A stretch of DNA of 64,000 nt from Stenotrophomonas tumulicola (GTDB taxonomy: Bacteria > Pseudomonadota > Gammaproteobacteria > Xanthomonadales > Xanthomonadaceae), in assembly GCF_014117215.1 (NCBI RefSeq), contig NZ_JACGXS010000014.1, positions 1 to 64,000 on the forward strand, in the 5' to 3' direction. Below the pieces are notes generated by a model, which was not told where the DNA came from, searched no databases, and saw only the letters and a list, made by a program, of their open reading frames with translations. Every line of letters begins with the position of its first letter. Position 1 is the first letter of the stretch. Shown here one piece after another: positions 1 through 7,641 of the stretch. The position numbers were made by a program, and so were the translations under genes.

Positions 1-28
1 CCGACGTTTCCGTCGTTGCGAGCCGCCC

Positions 29-56
29 ATTATAGCCGGCTTTTCCGCTTCGTCAA
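29..56 (-). promoter_or_regulatory. rRNA-type promoter 1, leftward
   Basis: Read on the minus strand, this is a -35 TTGACG (51-56), a 16-bp spacer and a perfect -10 TATAAT (29-34), followed by a GC-rich discriminator GGGCGGCTCGC. It is the promoter nearest the left edge in a set of three that share the same layout. GC-rich discriminators are typical of stringently controlled stable-RNA promoters. The gene it serves lies outside the window; a 16S rRNA or tRNA operon is my inference. Confidence 0.75.
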
Positions 57-151
57 CACCTTTTTCAAGGTCGTTTCGCCGTAGCGATCCGTGGTTGACT
101 CTGCTGCTTCAGCGGTCTGCCCGAAGGCCTTTCCGTTGAAGCGAGCCGCCT

Positions 152-179
152 ATTATGACGGACTTTTCCAGTCCGTCAA
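152..179 (-). promoter_or_regulatory. rRNA-type promoter 2, leftward
   Basis: Minus-strand -35 TTGACG (174-179), 16-bp spacer and -10 CATAAT (152-157), again followed by the discriminator GGCGGCTCGC. It lies 123 bp upstream of promoter 1. The surrounding sequence is a diverged copy of that promoter unit. Confidence 0.72.
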
Positions 180-270
180 CACCTTCGTTCGATTGGATCG
201 TCCGGCGGTGTTGGCGTGCTGTTTTCGCGTCGTTTTCCGAAGAAAGCGTTGCGTTGCAGCGAGGGAGCGA

Positions 271-298
271 ATTGTAGAGATCCTGCAGGATTCGTCAA
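271..298 (-). promoter_or_regulatory. rRNA-type promoter 3, leftward
   Basis: Minus-strand -35 TTGACG (293-298), 16-bp spacer and -10 TACAAT (271-276), with discriminator TCGCTCCCTCGC. It lies 119 bp upstream of promoter 2. Together the three units fill most of the stretch before benE; I see no gene in positions 1-406. Confidence 0.68.
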
Positions 299-439
299 CA
301 TCTTTTTTCAATTTGATGACATCGATCGTGCAGCAGGTCGCACGTCAGGGCGACAGTCTCCGGCACCCGGCCCTGCGCGCGTTGCGCGCAGGGCCGGGCA
401 ACCGTTATGTATGCAGTGTTCAAGCATGGGACAACAACG

Positions 440-1627
440 ATGGATGTGGTGGCTCGGCGCGCATGGTGGCGCGATCTTTCTCTCCCGGCCGTGGTGGCCG
501 GTTTCATCACGGTGCTGGTTGGCTTCGCCAGTTCAGCGGTGATCGTGTTCCAGGCCGCGCAGGCGGTGGGTGCGGACCAGCAGCAGATCGCCTCATGGAT
601 GTGGGCGCTGGGACTGGGCATGGGCATCACCTGCATAGGCCTGTCCCTGCGTTACCGGGTTCCGGTCGTCACTGCCTGGTCTACGCCAGGTGCGGCCATG
701 CTGGTGGTGGGTGCGGGAGGCGTCAGCCTCCCCGAAGCCATTGGTGCCTTCCTGCTCGCCGCGGTGCTGGGAACGGTGCTTGGCTTTTCCGGCGTCTTCG
801 CCAGGCTGATGCAACGTGTCCCGCTGGCACTGGCCGCCGGCATGCTGGCCGGCGTACTGCTGCGTTTCGGACTGGATGTGTTCGTCTCCATGGGCTCACA
901 GTTCGGCCTTGCCCTGGCGATGTTCGTGACCTGGCTGGTGGGCCGGCGCTGGCTGCCGCGCTATGCGGTGATCGCCACGCTGCTGGTGGGCATCGCAGTG
1001 GCATTGGCGCAGGGACAACTGCTCCTGCACGACGTGCACCTGCAACTGGCCATGCCGGTGTGGACCAGTCCGCAGCTGAGCTGGGCGGCAGTGGCCAGCG
1101 TGGCGCTGCCCCTGTTCGTGGTCACCATGGCCTCGCAGAACATCCCCGGCGTAGCGGTCATGCGCGCGTCCGGCTACCAGGCGCCGATCTCCCCCATCAT
1201 CAGCTGGATCGGCGTGGCCAACAGCATGCTTGCACCTTTCGGCGCCTTTGCGCTGAACCTTGCTGCGATCACCGCAGCGATCTGCATGGGGCGCGAGGCG
1301 CACGAAGATCCCGCCCGCCGCTATACCGCGGCAATGGCGGCTGGTGGGTTCTATGTACTGGTCGGACTGTTCGGCGCGACCGTTGCCGCGCTGTTTGCCG
1401 CCTTCCCCAAGGAGTTGATCGCATGCCTGGCGGGCATCGCGCTGTTCGGCACCATTGGAAACAGCCTGGCCAGTGCACTGGCAGTAGAACGCGACAGGGA
1501 GGCGGCGCTGGTGACGTTCCTGGTCACCGCGTCGGGGCTTTCGCTGTGGGGGATCGGCTCTGCGTTCTGGGGGCTGGTCGCCGGTGGGGTGACCTTGCTG
1601 GTGCTGCGCCCGCGGGCGGCAGCGTAG
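440..1627 (+). CDS. benE: BenE-family benzoate/H+ symporter
   Basis: The product is a 395-residue, almost entirely hydrophobic protein with about twelve membrane segments and the BenE-family N-terminal signature RDLSLPAVVAGF followed by SSAVIVFQAA. Family members import aromatic acids such as benzoate with protons across the inner membrane. The ATG at 440 has GGGA nine bases upstream; an in-frame ATG at 407 would add eleven residues and cannot be excluded. No benzoate catabolic gene is nearby, so the real substrate is unknown. It diverges from the rRNA-type promoters and its TAG stop is embedded in a SMAG-like GTAG. Confidence 0.85.
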   Translation: MDVVARRAWWRDLSLPAVVAGFITVLVGFASSAVIVFQAAQAVGADQQQIASWMWALGLGMGITCIGLSLRYRVPVVTAWSTPGAAMLVVGAGGVSLPEAIGAFLLAAVLGTVLGFSGVFARLMQRVPLALAAGMLAGVLLRFGLDVFVSMGSQFGLALAMFVTWLVGRRWLPRYAVIATLLVGIAVALAQGQLLLHDVHLQLAMPVWTSPQLSWAAVASVALPLFVVTMASQNIPGVAVMRASGYQAPISPIISWIGVANSMLAPFGAFALNLAAITAAICMGREAHEDPARRYTAAMAAGGFYVLVGLFGATVAALFAAFPKELIACLAGIALFGTIGNSLASALAVERDREAALVTFLVTASGLSLWGIGSAFWGLVAGGVTLLVLRPRAAA

Positions 1628-1633
1628 CCCGGC

Positions 1634-1656
1634 AGCGCCGAGCCATGCTCGGCGGC
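1634..1656. repeat. SMAG/REP-like hairpin after benE
   Basis: A short palindrome, GCCGAGCCATGCTCGGC, follows the benE stop and is preceded by GTAGCCCGGC, the typical SMAG head with a small insertion. It lies between convergent benE and the mltB-mutarotase gene and could act as a bidirectional transcription stop. Confidence 0.55.
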
Positions 1657-1703
1657 TCCCGGTTGCAGGATCGTGATCCCTGACAGATCCCGGCCCACCT
1701 TCG

Positions 1704-3890
1704 TTACAGGGGTTGCACCGACAGGGTCTGTTGCAGCATGTGGCGACCGCCGGCCGGGATGGTGACCACGTCCGGGCCGGCGTTGGCCGCTTCCAGGCAG
1801 ACATAGTCACGCCAGCCATCGCCGACATCGGCCATGCCGGCAGCCGCCTCGGCACCCGGATTCCATGCCACCAGTGCACGGCTGCCCTGGGTTTCCAGCG
1901 TGATGCGGCGCTTCAGTACGGGATCGCGCAGCACGTAGCGGCCCCCGGCACCGGTATAGATGCGGTCACTGCGGCCCGGGTCGCGGGGATCACGCAGGTT
2001 CCAGGGCCCCTGCTGCCGGCGGGACTGGGCGTAGTTCTCATATTTGTCCAGGTACTCCAGTCCATCCACGCCGTCCACATCCACGCGGCCGGCATCACCG
2101 ACACGGAAGTAGTTGTGCAGCGCCTGGGTGATCGTGGCGGGCACAGTGCCGGTGTTTTCAGTGATGAGCTGCTGCTGCAACGTCGCACCTACCGTGACCA
2201 CCATCTGCAGGCGCAGCGCCAGGTTGTCCAGCACGGGCGGGGCCAGGGTCAGCTCGATGTTTCCATCAACCAGCTTTCGCGCCTGTTTCAGTTCCCACGG
2301 CAGGGTGCGCACGAAGCCATGCGACGGAACGTCATTGCCTTGCCCCTGGCGGCCGAAGTAGGGCCAGCACACCGGACTGCCGCCGCGGATCGGCGTGGGC
2401 AGGTCGGCACGCCGCGGCGACAGCCACATCACGTCCTGCCCGCCCCTGGGCACGTAGGACAGCAATTGCCCGCCGAACACGCTGATGGCGGCGGTTGCCT
2501 GGGGAGTTTCGACCAGCCAGGCATCAAGTCCCTGGAACTGGCCACTGGTCACGCCTTGGATCTGCTGCACTGTGGACGTACTCCGCACCGCCGGCGACCG
2601 GGCCAGCTGTTGATGGTTGGAAGGAAGGGTGAAGCGGGTGCTGGCAGCCGCAGGAACAGGGTCTGCCTGCAGCGCCTGCAGGATGCGGCGTCCGGCTCGC
2701 CCGTCCGCCCTGGCCCAGCCCAACCGTTGCTGCTCGGCCTGGATGGCGCGCCGACTGGCAGTACCGATCATGCCGTCGACCTGGCCGATGGCATGGCCAC
2801 GCGCGACCAGCAGCGATTGCAGTTGGCGGCGCTCGTAGCGGCCGAGGCCGGGATCGTCGGTCGGCCATGCGGTTGCCAGGCCATCGCCTCCGCGCAGCAG
2901 GTCGGCCAGCGTGGCGATGGCCAGCGCATAGCTTTCGGCGGCGTTGTAGCTGTAGATCGCGTCGTAATTGCGGAACACCAGCAGTGCCGGGCCCTTGTTG
3001 CCAGCCGGCAACAGCAACGCCGCACGTGCATCGGCGGCCACTCCGGCAGGGGTGATGGCGTTGCCCTGCAGCGTGGTCACGCCCAGCGCGCGCCAGTCGG
3101 CCAACGGCCTGCGCTGGGTCCGGCCGGCCTTGGCGGGGTTGAAACCTGCGGGCACCCGTACTTCGATGCCCCACGGCTCGCCGCTACGCCAGCCGGCGCG
3201 CTTTAGATAGTTCGCCGTCGATGCCAGCGCGTCGGGGATGCTGGCCACCAGGTCACGGCGGCCATCACCGTCTCCATCCACCGCGATGCGTGCATAGGTG
3301 CTGGGCATGAACTGGGTGTGCCCGAACGCACCGGCCCAGGATCCGGTCAGGCCTTCGGCACGCAGGTCGCCCTGGTCGATCAGTTTCAGCAGGGCCAGCA
3401 GTTCGCTGCGGAAAAACGGCTGCCGCCGCCCGGCACAGGACAAGGTGGCCAGCGACTGCAACAGCGGGCGTTTACCGAATACCCGTCCGTAGTCGCTTTC
3501 CACGCCCCAGACCGCGACGATGGTGGCCGGGTCCACGCCATATTCGCTGGAAAGACGATCGAGCAGCGCGCGGTGCCGGGCCAGCATGGCCTGCCCGTCC
3601 TCCACCCGCTGCGTATCGACCAGTGCAGCCAGGTAGTCCCAGATGGGCGTGGTGAACTCAGGCTGGGCATCGAGCAGCGGCAACACGCCTGGATCAGGCT
3701 GCAGCCCAACGGTGAGGGCAGCAAAGCGATCGGCGGAGATGCCCTGCCTGGCAGCCGCTGCCTGCAGGGTGGCCAGGCAGCCGGCAAATCCAGGATCCGG
3801 CGTGGCCTGCGCCATCCCGGGCTGCGCAGGCAATGCAGGACTGGCCAGCAGGGAAGCCAGCAACAACAGGAACCGCTTTGTCATGGACAT
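1704..3890 (-). CDS. Lytic murein transglycosylase (MltB-like) fused to hexose-6-phosphate mutarotase domain
   Basis: The 728-residue protein starts with a signal peptide (about 1-22). An MltB/SLT_2-type domain follows (about 35-335), with the catalytic motif WGVESDYG (Glu131) and GAFGHTQFMPSTY; this cleaves peptidoglycan glycan strands. A peptidoglycan-binding helical repeat spans about 350-410 (RRQLQSLL, GMIGTASRRAI). From about 445 to the end it matches the aldose-1-epimerase/YeaD family, with RGGSPVCWPYFG and the conserved His in PSHGFVR (His524). YeaD proteins normally act in the cytoplasm on glucose-6-phosphate, so a secreted copy joined to a muramidase-like enzyme is unexpected. The reading frame is open throughout, with no sign of frameshift. 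The mutarotase substrate is unknown. It is convergent with benE. Confidence 0.85.
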   Translation of the reverse strand: MSMTKRFLLLLASLLASPALPAQPGMAQATPDPGFAGCLATLQAAAARQGISADRFAALTVGLQPDPGVLPLLDAQPEFTTPIWDYLAALVDTQRVEDGQAMLARHRALLDRLSSEYGVDPATIVAVWGVESDYGRVFGKRPLLQSLATLSCAGRRQPFFRSELLALLKLIDQGDLRAEGLTGSWAGAFGHTQFMPSTYARIAVDGDGDGRRDLVASIPDALASTANYLKRAGWRSGEPWGIEVRVPAGFNPAKAGRTQRRPLADWRALGVTTLQGNAITPAGVAADARAALLLPAGNKGPALLVFRNYDAIYSYNAAESYALAIATLADLLRGGDGLATAWPTDDPGLGRYERRQLQSLLVARGHAIGQVDGMIGTASRRAIQAEQQRLGWARADGRAGRRILQALQADPVPAAASTRFTLPSNHQQLARSPAVRSTSTVQQIQGVTSGQFQGLDAWLVETPQATAAISVFGGQLLSYVPRGGQDVMWLSPRRADLPTPIRGGSPVCWPYFGRQGQGNDVPSHGFVRTLPWELKQARKLVDGNIELTLAPPVLDNLALRLQMVVTVGATLQQQLITENTGTVPATITQALHNYFRVGDAGRVDVDGVDGLEYLDKYENYAQSRRQQGPWNLRDPRDPGRSDRIYTGAGGRYVLRDPVLKRRITLETQGSRALVAWNPGAEAAAGMADVGDGWRDYVCLEAANAGPDVVTIPAGGRHMLQQTLSVQPL

Positions 3891-3935
3891 CCTTCGCCTC
3901 GCGCCGCCATGGCCCGATCATAGCGGCAGCATCGC

Positions 3936-4916
3936 TCAGCGGCGACGCAGCAACCGCAGGCCGAACGCCGGTTCCGGCGCGATCGTGTCCCAGCGCGCCA
4001 TGACCTGCAGGCCAGCCGCGTCAAGCAATCGCTGGAAACTGGCTTCGGTGTATTTGTGGCTGTATTCAACCTGGATGGCGTCACCCGGCGCGAAGTGGAA
4101 ACGGTGGTCCTCGATGCTGACGTCCTGCGCGCGATCACTGACCAGTTGGGTTTCGATGCGCAGGTTCGCAACGCTGTAGCGGGCGCGGTGGTGGAAACCC
4201 TGCAGGTCGAAATCGCTGCCAATCTCGTTGTTGAGCCGTCGCAGCAGGTTGATGGTGAATGCGGCGGTGATGCCGGCGGCGTCGTTGTACGCCGCTTCAA
4301 GGGTGGCCGTGTCCTTGTGCAGGTCGATGCCGACCAGCGCCAGCCCGTGCTCGCCCATCGTCTGGCGCATGGCACGCAGCAGTGCCACGGCTTCGTCATG
4401 GTCGAAGTTGCCCAGCGTGGAACCCGGGAAGAACAGCAGGCGGCGTGCGGCTTCGTTCTCCGGCTCCGGCACGTCCACCGGCTGGGTGAAGTCGGCACAG
4501 ACCGGCAGCATCTCCACGTCAGGCAACGCCGGAGCAAGGTGGTCGATGCTGGCCAGCAGCGCCGCCCGTGAAATTTCTATCGGGGTATAGGCCACCGGCT
4601 CGTCCAGGGCATCCAGCAGCAACGCGGTCTTGCGTCCGCTGCCGCTGCCGAGTTCCACCACGTGTACCTGCGCACCCACCGCCGTTGCCACCTCTGGCAG
4701 GCAGCGATCCAGCAGGGCCAGCTCGGTGCGCGTGGGGTAGTACTCGGGCGTGCGGGTGATCTGTTCGAACAACGCCGACCCCGCACCATCGTAGAAGTAC
4801 TTCGAAGGCAACCGGCGTGGCTGGCTGGACAAGCCGGCGACGGCGTCGGCCAGCACGCGCGCGCGGCTGGGCGTCAGGTCGGTCAGCGCCTGTCGCGCTG
4901 CATGAACGGTACTCAC
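3936..4916 (-). CDS. egtD: L-histidine N(alpha)-methyltransferase
   Basis: This 326-residue enzyme trimethylates histidine to hercynine using SAM, the first step of ergothioneine synthesis. The signature YFYDGAGSALFEQI and the SAM-binding ELGSGSGRKTALLL are clear. The start is a GTG ten bases after the egtB stop; the ATG that overlaps the egtB stop gives only five codons, so GTG is needed. It is the last gene of ychJ-egtB-egtD. Confidence 0.92.
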   Translation of the reverse strand: MSTVHAARQALTDLTPSRARVLADAVAGLSSQPRRLPSKYFYDGAGSALFEQITRTPEYYPTRTELALLDRCLPEVATAVGAQVHVVELGSGSGRKTALLLDALDEPVAYTPIEISRAALLASIDHLAPALPDVEMLPVCADFTQPVDVPEPENEAARRLLFFPGSTLGNFDHDEAVALLRAMRQTMGEHGLALVGIDLHKDTATLEAAYNDAAGITAAFTINLLRRLNNEIGSDFDLQGFHHRARYSVANLRIETQLVSDRAQDVSIEDHRFHFAPGDAIQVEYSHKYTEASFQRLLDAAGLQVMARWDTIAPEPAFGLRLLRRR

Positions 4917-4926
4917 GGAACGATGC

Positions 4927-6210
4927 TCATTGGATATCCCGGGCCAGGCGCACGCCGGAAAACTGCCAGCGCGCGGAGGGGTCGAAGAAGTTGCGGTAGC
5001 TGGCACGCACGTGGCCACGCGGTGTCGCGCAACTGCCACCACGCAATATCCACTGCCCGCACATGAACTTTCCGTTGTACTCGCCGAGGCTGCCCGGAAA
5101 GGTCCTGAAGCCCGGATACGGGCCGTAGGCACTGCTGGTCCATTCCCATACTTCGCCATGCAATCGCGGGGAACCGCTGCTGCCCTGCCCCGCCTGCGGG
5201 TGCAGCCGGCCATCATCGGCAGGACTGCCATCCTCGGCATCGGCACTGGCCGCAGCCTCCCATTCGAACTCGGTGGGCAGTCGCGCACCTGCCCAACGGG
5301 CGTACGCATCGGCTTCGAAATAGCTGATGTGGCATACCGGCGCATGCGGGTCCAGCACGCGCCAGCCGCCGAGCGTGTATTCGCGTTGCAGGGCGTCATC
5401 CCAGTACAGCGGATGCTGCCACTGCCCTGCCTGGCACAGTGCCCAGCCTTCGCTCATCCACAGCTGGACCTGCCGGTAACCCCCATCCGCGATGAAGGCA
5501 GCGTACTCCGCATTGCTCACCGGCCGGCTGGCCAACGCGTGGGCTGGCACCAGCACGCGATGGCGCGGCGATTCGTTGTCATAGGCGAAGCCGGCATCAT
5601 CGGGCCACGCGGGGGCGCCGATCCAGGCGATGTGTTCACCGCTCTCGATCCACTGCAACGGCCCGGCAGTGCCGGTCGCAGGTATCGGCAGGTCATCCCG
5701 GTAGGCCGGCTGCAGCGGGTTGCTCCACAGCGCGTGCTTGATGTCGGTCAACAGCAGTTCCTGATGCTGTTGTTCATGCTGCAGGCCAAGCTGCAGATGG
5801 TCCAGGATCGCATCATCCAGCGCGCCGCCCCGCAGCAGGGCCAGTACGCTGCTGTCGATGCGCCTGCGGTAGGCCTGCACCTGGTCCAGGCTCGGACGGG
5901 AAAGCAGGCCGCGCTGCGGGCGCGCATGGGCGGGCCCGATGGTCTCGTAGTAGCTGTTGAACAGGAAGTGCCAGTCGGGCTGAACCGGTTGGTAGGCCGC
6001 ATCCGCGCCCAGCACGAAGCGCTCGAAGAACCAGGTGGTATGGGCGAGATGCCATTTGGCCGGACTGGCATCGGGCATGCTCTGCACCATCGCATCTTCG
6101 GCACTGAGCGGCGCGGCCAACGCCACGCTGCGCTGGCGCACCTCGGCGTACTGGTCAGCCAGCGCGGACTGGCGGGAGACGGCAGCGGTAATGGCAAGCA
6201 TGCGATTCAC
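4927..6210 (-). CDS. egtB: Ergothioneine biosynthesis sulfoxide synthase EgtB-type
   Basis: The 427-residue protein has an N-terminal DinB-like domain with the iron-binding motifs HLAHTTW (about 54-60) and HEQQHQE (His145, His149). A C-terminal formylglycine-generating-enzyme-like fold follows, with WEWTSSAYGPYPGF and RGGSCATP near the end. The family is a non-haem iron enzyme that joins a sulfur donor to hercynine. No egtA, egtC or egtE is nearby, so the donor (gamma-glutamylcysteine or cysteine) and the lyase cannot be inferred from context. It starts 5 bp after the ychJ stop and ends 10 bp before egtD, so the genes are probably cotranscribed. Confidence 0.9.
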   Translation of the reverse strand: MNRMLAITAAVSRQSALADQYAEVRQRSVALAAPLSAEDAMVQSMPDASPAKWHLAHTTWFFERFVLGADAAYQPVQPDWHFLFNSYYETIGPAHARPQRGLLSRPSLDQVQAYRRRIDSSVLALLRGGALDDAILDHLQLGLQHEQQHQELLLTDIKHALWSNPLQPAYRDDLPIPATGTAGPLQWIESGEHIAWIGAPAWPDDAGFAYDNESPRHRVLVPAHALASRPVSNAEYAAFIADGGYRQVQLWMSEGWALCQAGQWQHPLYWDDALQREYTLGGWRVLDPHAPVCHISYFEADAYARWAGARLPTEFEWEAAASADAEDGSPADDGRLHPQAGQGSSGSPRLHGEVWEWTSSAYGPYPGFRTFPGSLGEYNGKFMCGQWILRGGSCATPRGHVRASYRNFFDPSARWQFSGVRLARDIQ

Positions 6211-6215
6211 CTACG

Positions 6216-6653
6216 TTAGCTTCGGGCAGCGGCGGTGAGGGCGGTGTCACGAGGTGGCGACGCCCCGAGCGCGTCGAGGTAGAACCATTGGCCTCCGATG
6301 CGCTGGAAGCGGCTGTGTTCGGTCATTTTTACTGCACTCCCGCCGCCGATGCGGTAACGGGCGGTGAACCGGACGTCGGCCTTGTCACCCTCTTCGCGGT
6401 GCGAGTGGACGGTCAGTCCGAGCCATTGCGTGCGTTGTCCCGGCACATCGTCCAGCGAGAGTTCCACCGGGCGTGTTTCCGGGTGCCAGCTGGCCAACAG
6501 ATAGTCGGTCCGCTGCAGGACATAGGCACTGTAGCGCGACCGCATCAGGCTGGCAGCGTCAGGGGCGGCGGCGCCTGCATGGTAACGGCCACAGCAATCG
6601 GCATAGGGCCTGCCGGGATCGCAGGGACAGGGCGTTGGCGAGTTCTTGCTCAT
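6216..6653 (-). CDS. YchJ family protein (SEC-C zinc motif)
   Basis: This 145-residue protein has an N-terminal Cys motif [13 protein letters not shown], matching the SEC-C zinc-binding element of the YchJ/UPF0225 family, and a conserved [22 protein letters not shown] segment. The role of the family is not established. I chose the ATG at 6653 because the Cys motif then lies close to the N-terminus as in relatives; a longer frame upstream looks non-coding. It leads the operon with egtB and egtD, which may link it to sulfur or redox metabolism (inference). Confidence 0.85.
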   Translation of the reverse strand: MSKNSPTPCPCDPGRPYADCCGRYHAGAAAPDAASLMRSRYSAYVLQRTDYLLASWHPETRPVELSLDDVPGQRTQWLGLTVHSHREEGDKADVRFTARYRIGGGSAVKMTEHSRFQRIGGQWFYLDALGASPPRDTALTAAARS

Positions 6654-6754
6654 GCACGCATTTTTGCACGGGTGGGCAGGGGCCGCAGGCTGGGCGGCAG
6701 CCATGGCGTGGCGCTGCCGGAGTATCCTGTCGCCCCCCATGCAGGTGCGTCTCC

Positions 6755-7528
6755 GTGCTTGAACTGGTTCCCCCCGAACTCTGGTGGCTGGTCGCCATCG
6801 CCTTCATCGCAGGCCTGGTCGACGCGGCCGTGGGCGGCGGCGGCCTGGTGCAGTTGCCCGGCCTGTTCACGGTACTGCCGCAGCACACGCCCGCCCTGCT
6901 GTTCGGCACCAACAAATTCAGCTCGGCCTTCGGCACCGCAGCATCGGCATGGCGCTACGCACGCAATGTCCGCTTCCCATGGCGGCCCGTGCTGTTCGCC
7001 GCCGCGACTGCCTTCGTGTTTTCATTCCTGGGGGCGACGGCGGTCAGCCTGCTGCCGAAGGATGCGGTGCGCCCGCTGGTGCTGGTGCTGCTGGTGGCGA
7101 TGCTCGGCTATACGTTGTGGAAGAAGGATTTCGGTGCGTTGCATCGGCCGCGCGAGGTGGGGCGGCGCGAACTGCTGATCGCACTGGCCATCGGTGCGGC
7201 AATCGGCTTCTACGACGGCTTCTTCGGGCCGGGCACCGGCAGCTTCCTGATCTTCCTGTTCGTGCGCTTCTTCGGCCTGGACTTCCTGCGCGCCTCGGCC
7301 GCATCGAAGGTGGTCAACCTGTCGACGAACGTAGCGGCGCTGTCCTTCTTCGTGCCGACCGGGAATGTGCTGCTGGTCTTCGCGGTGCCGATGGCGGTGG
7401 CCAACATCGTGGGGTCGGTGGTAGGCACGCGGCTGGCGTTGCGTGGCGGCACCCCACTCATCCGCAAGCTGTTCGTGGCGCTGGTGGTGGTGCTGATCGC
7501 ACGGATGGGGTGGGATACGTTCGCGTGA
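6755..7528 (+). CDS. TSUP-family (TauE/SafE) membrane transporter
   Basis: The product is a 257-residue inner-membrane protein with about eight hydrophobic segments. The family motif [18 protein letters not shown] lies in the first helix hairpin and [14 protein letters not shown] in the second half, marking two internally repeated halves. TSUP members export sulfite, sulfonates or related organosulfur anions; the substrate here is unknown. The start is GTG at 6755, the only plausible in-frame start just before the first helix. It diverges from ychJ with about 100 bp between them. Confidence 0.85.
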   Translation: MLELVPPELWWLVAIAFIAGLVDAAVGGGGLVQLPGLFTVLPQHTPALLFGTNKFSSAFGTAASAWRYARNVRFPWRPVLFAAATAFVFSFLGATAVSLLPKDAVRPLVLVLLVAMLGYTLWKKDFGALHRPREVGRRELLIALAIGAAIGFYDGFFGPGTGSFLIFLFVRFFGLDFLRASAASKVVNLSTNVAALSFFVPTGNVLLVFAVPMAVANIVGSVVGTRLALRGGTPLIRKLFVALVVVLIARMGWDTFA

Positions 7529-7556
7529 TGCCCCGCGCACGGCGCACACGGCTTCG

Positions 7557-7625
7557 GTAGCGCCGGGCCATGCTCGGCGGATTTTCGCGACCTGCCCTGG
7601 TCCGCCGGGCATGGCCCGGCGCTAC
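7557..7625. repeat. SMAG element, paired inverted copies
   Basis: Two GTAG-ended palindromic units face each other: GTAGCGCCGGGCCATGCTCGG at the left and its partner ending in CCCGGCGCTAC at the right. This is the dimeric form of the S. maltophilia GTAG (SMAG) REP family. It lies between the convergent TSUP and mksB genes and can form a long stem in RNA from either strand. Confidence 0.85.
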
Positions 7626-7641
7626 CGGTGCCACGGCGCGG

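Noticed and set aside
91..1683. 530-codon frame overlapping benE
   Set aside because: It covers the promoter array and benE in another frame and is Gly/Arg-rich without membrane segments; benE is the real gene.
3936..5399. 487-codon extension of egtD
   Set aside because: The upstream part overlaps egtB in another frame and is not EgtD-like; the GTG at 4916 fits.
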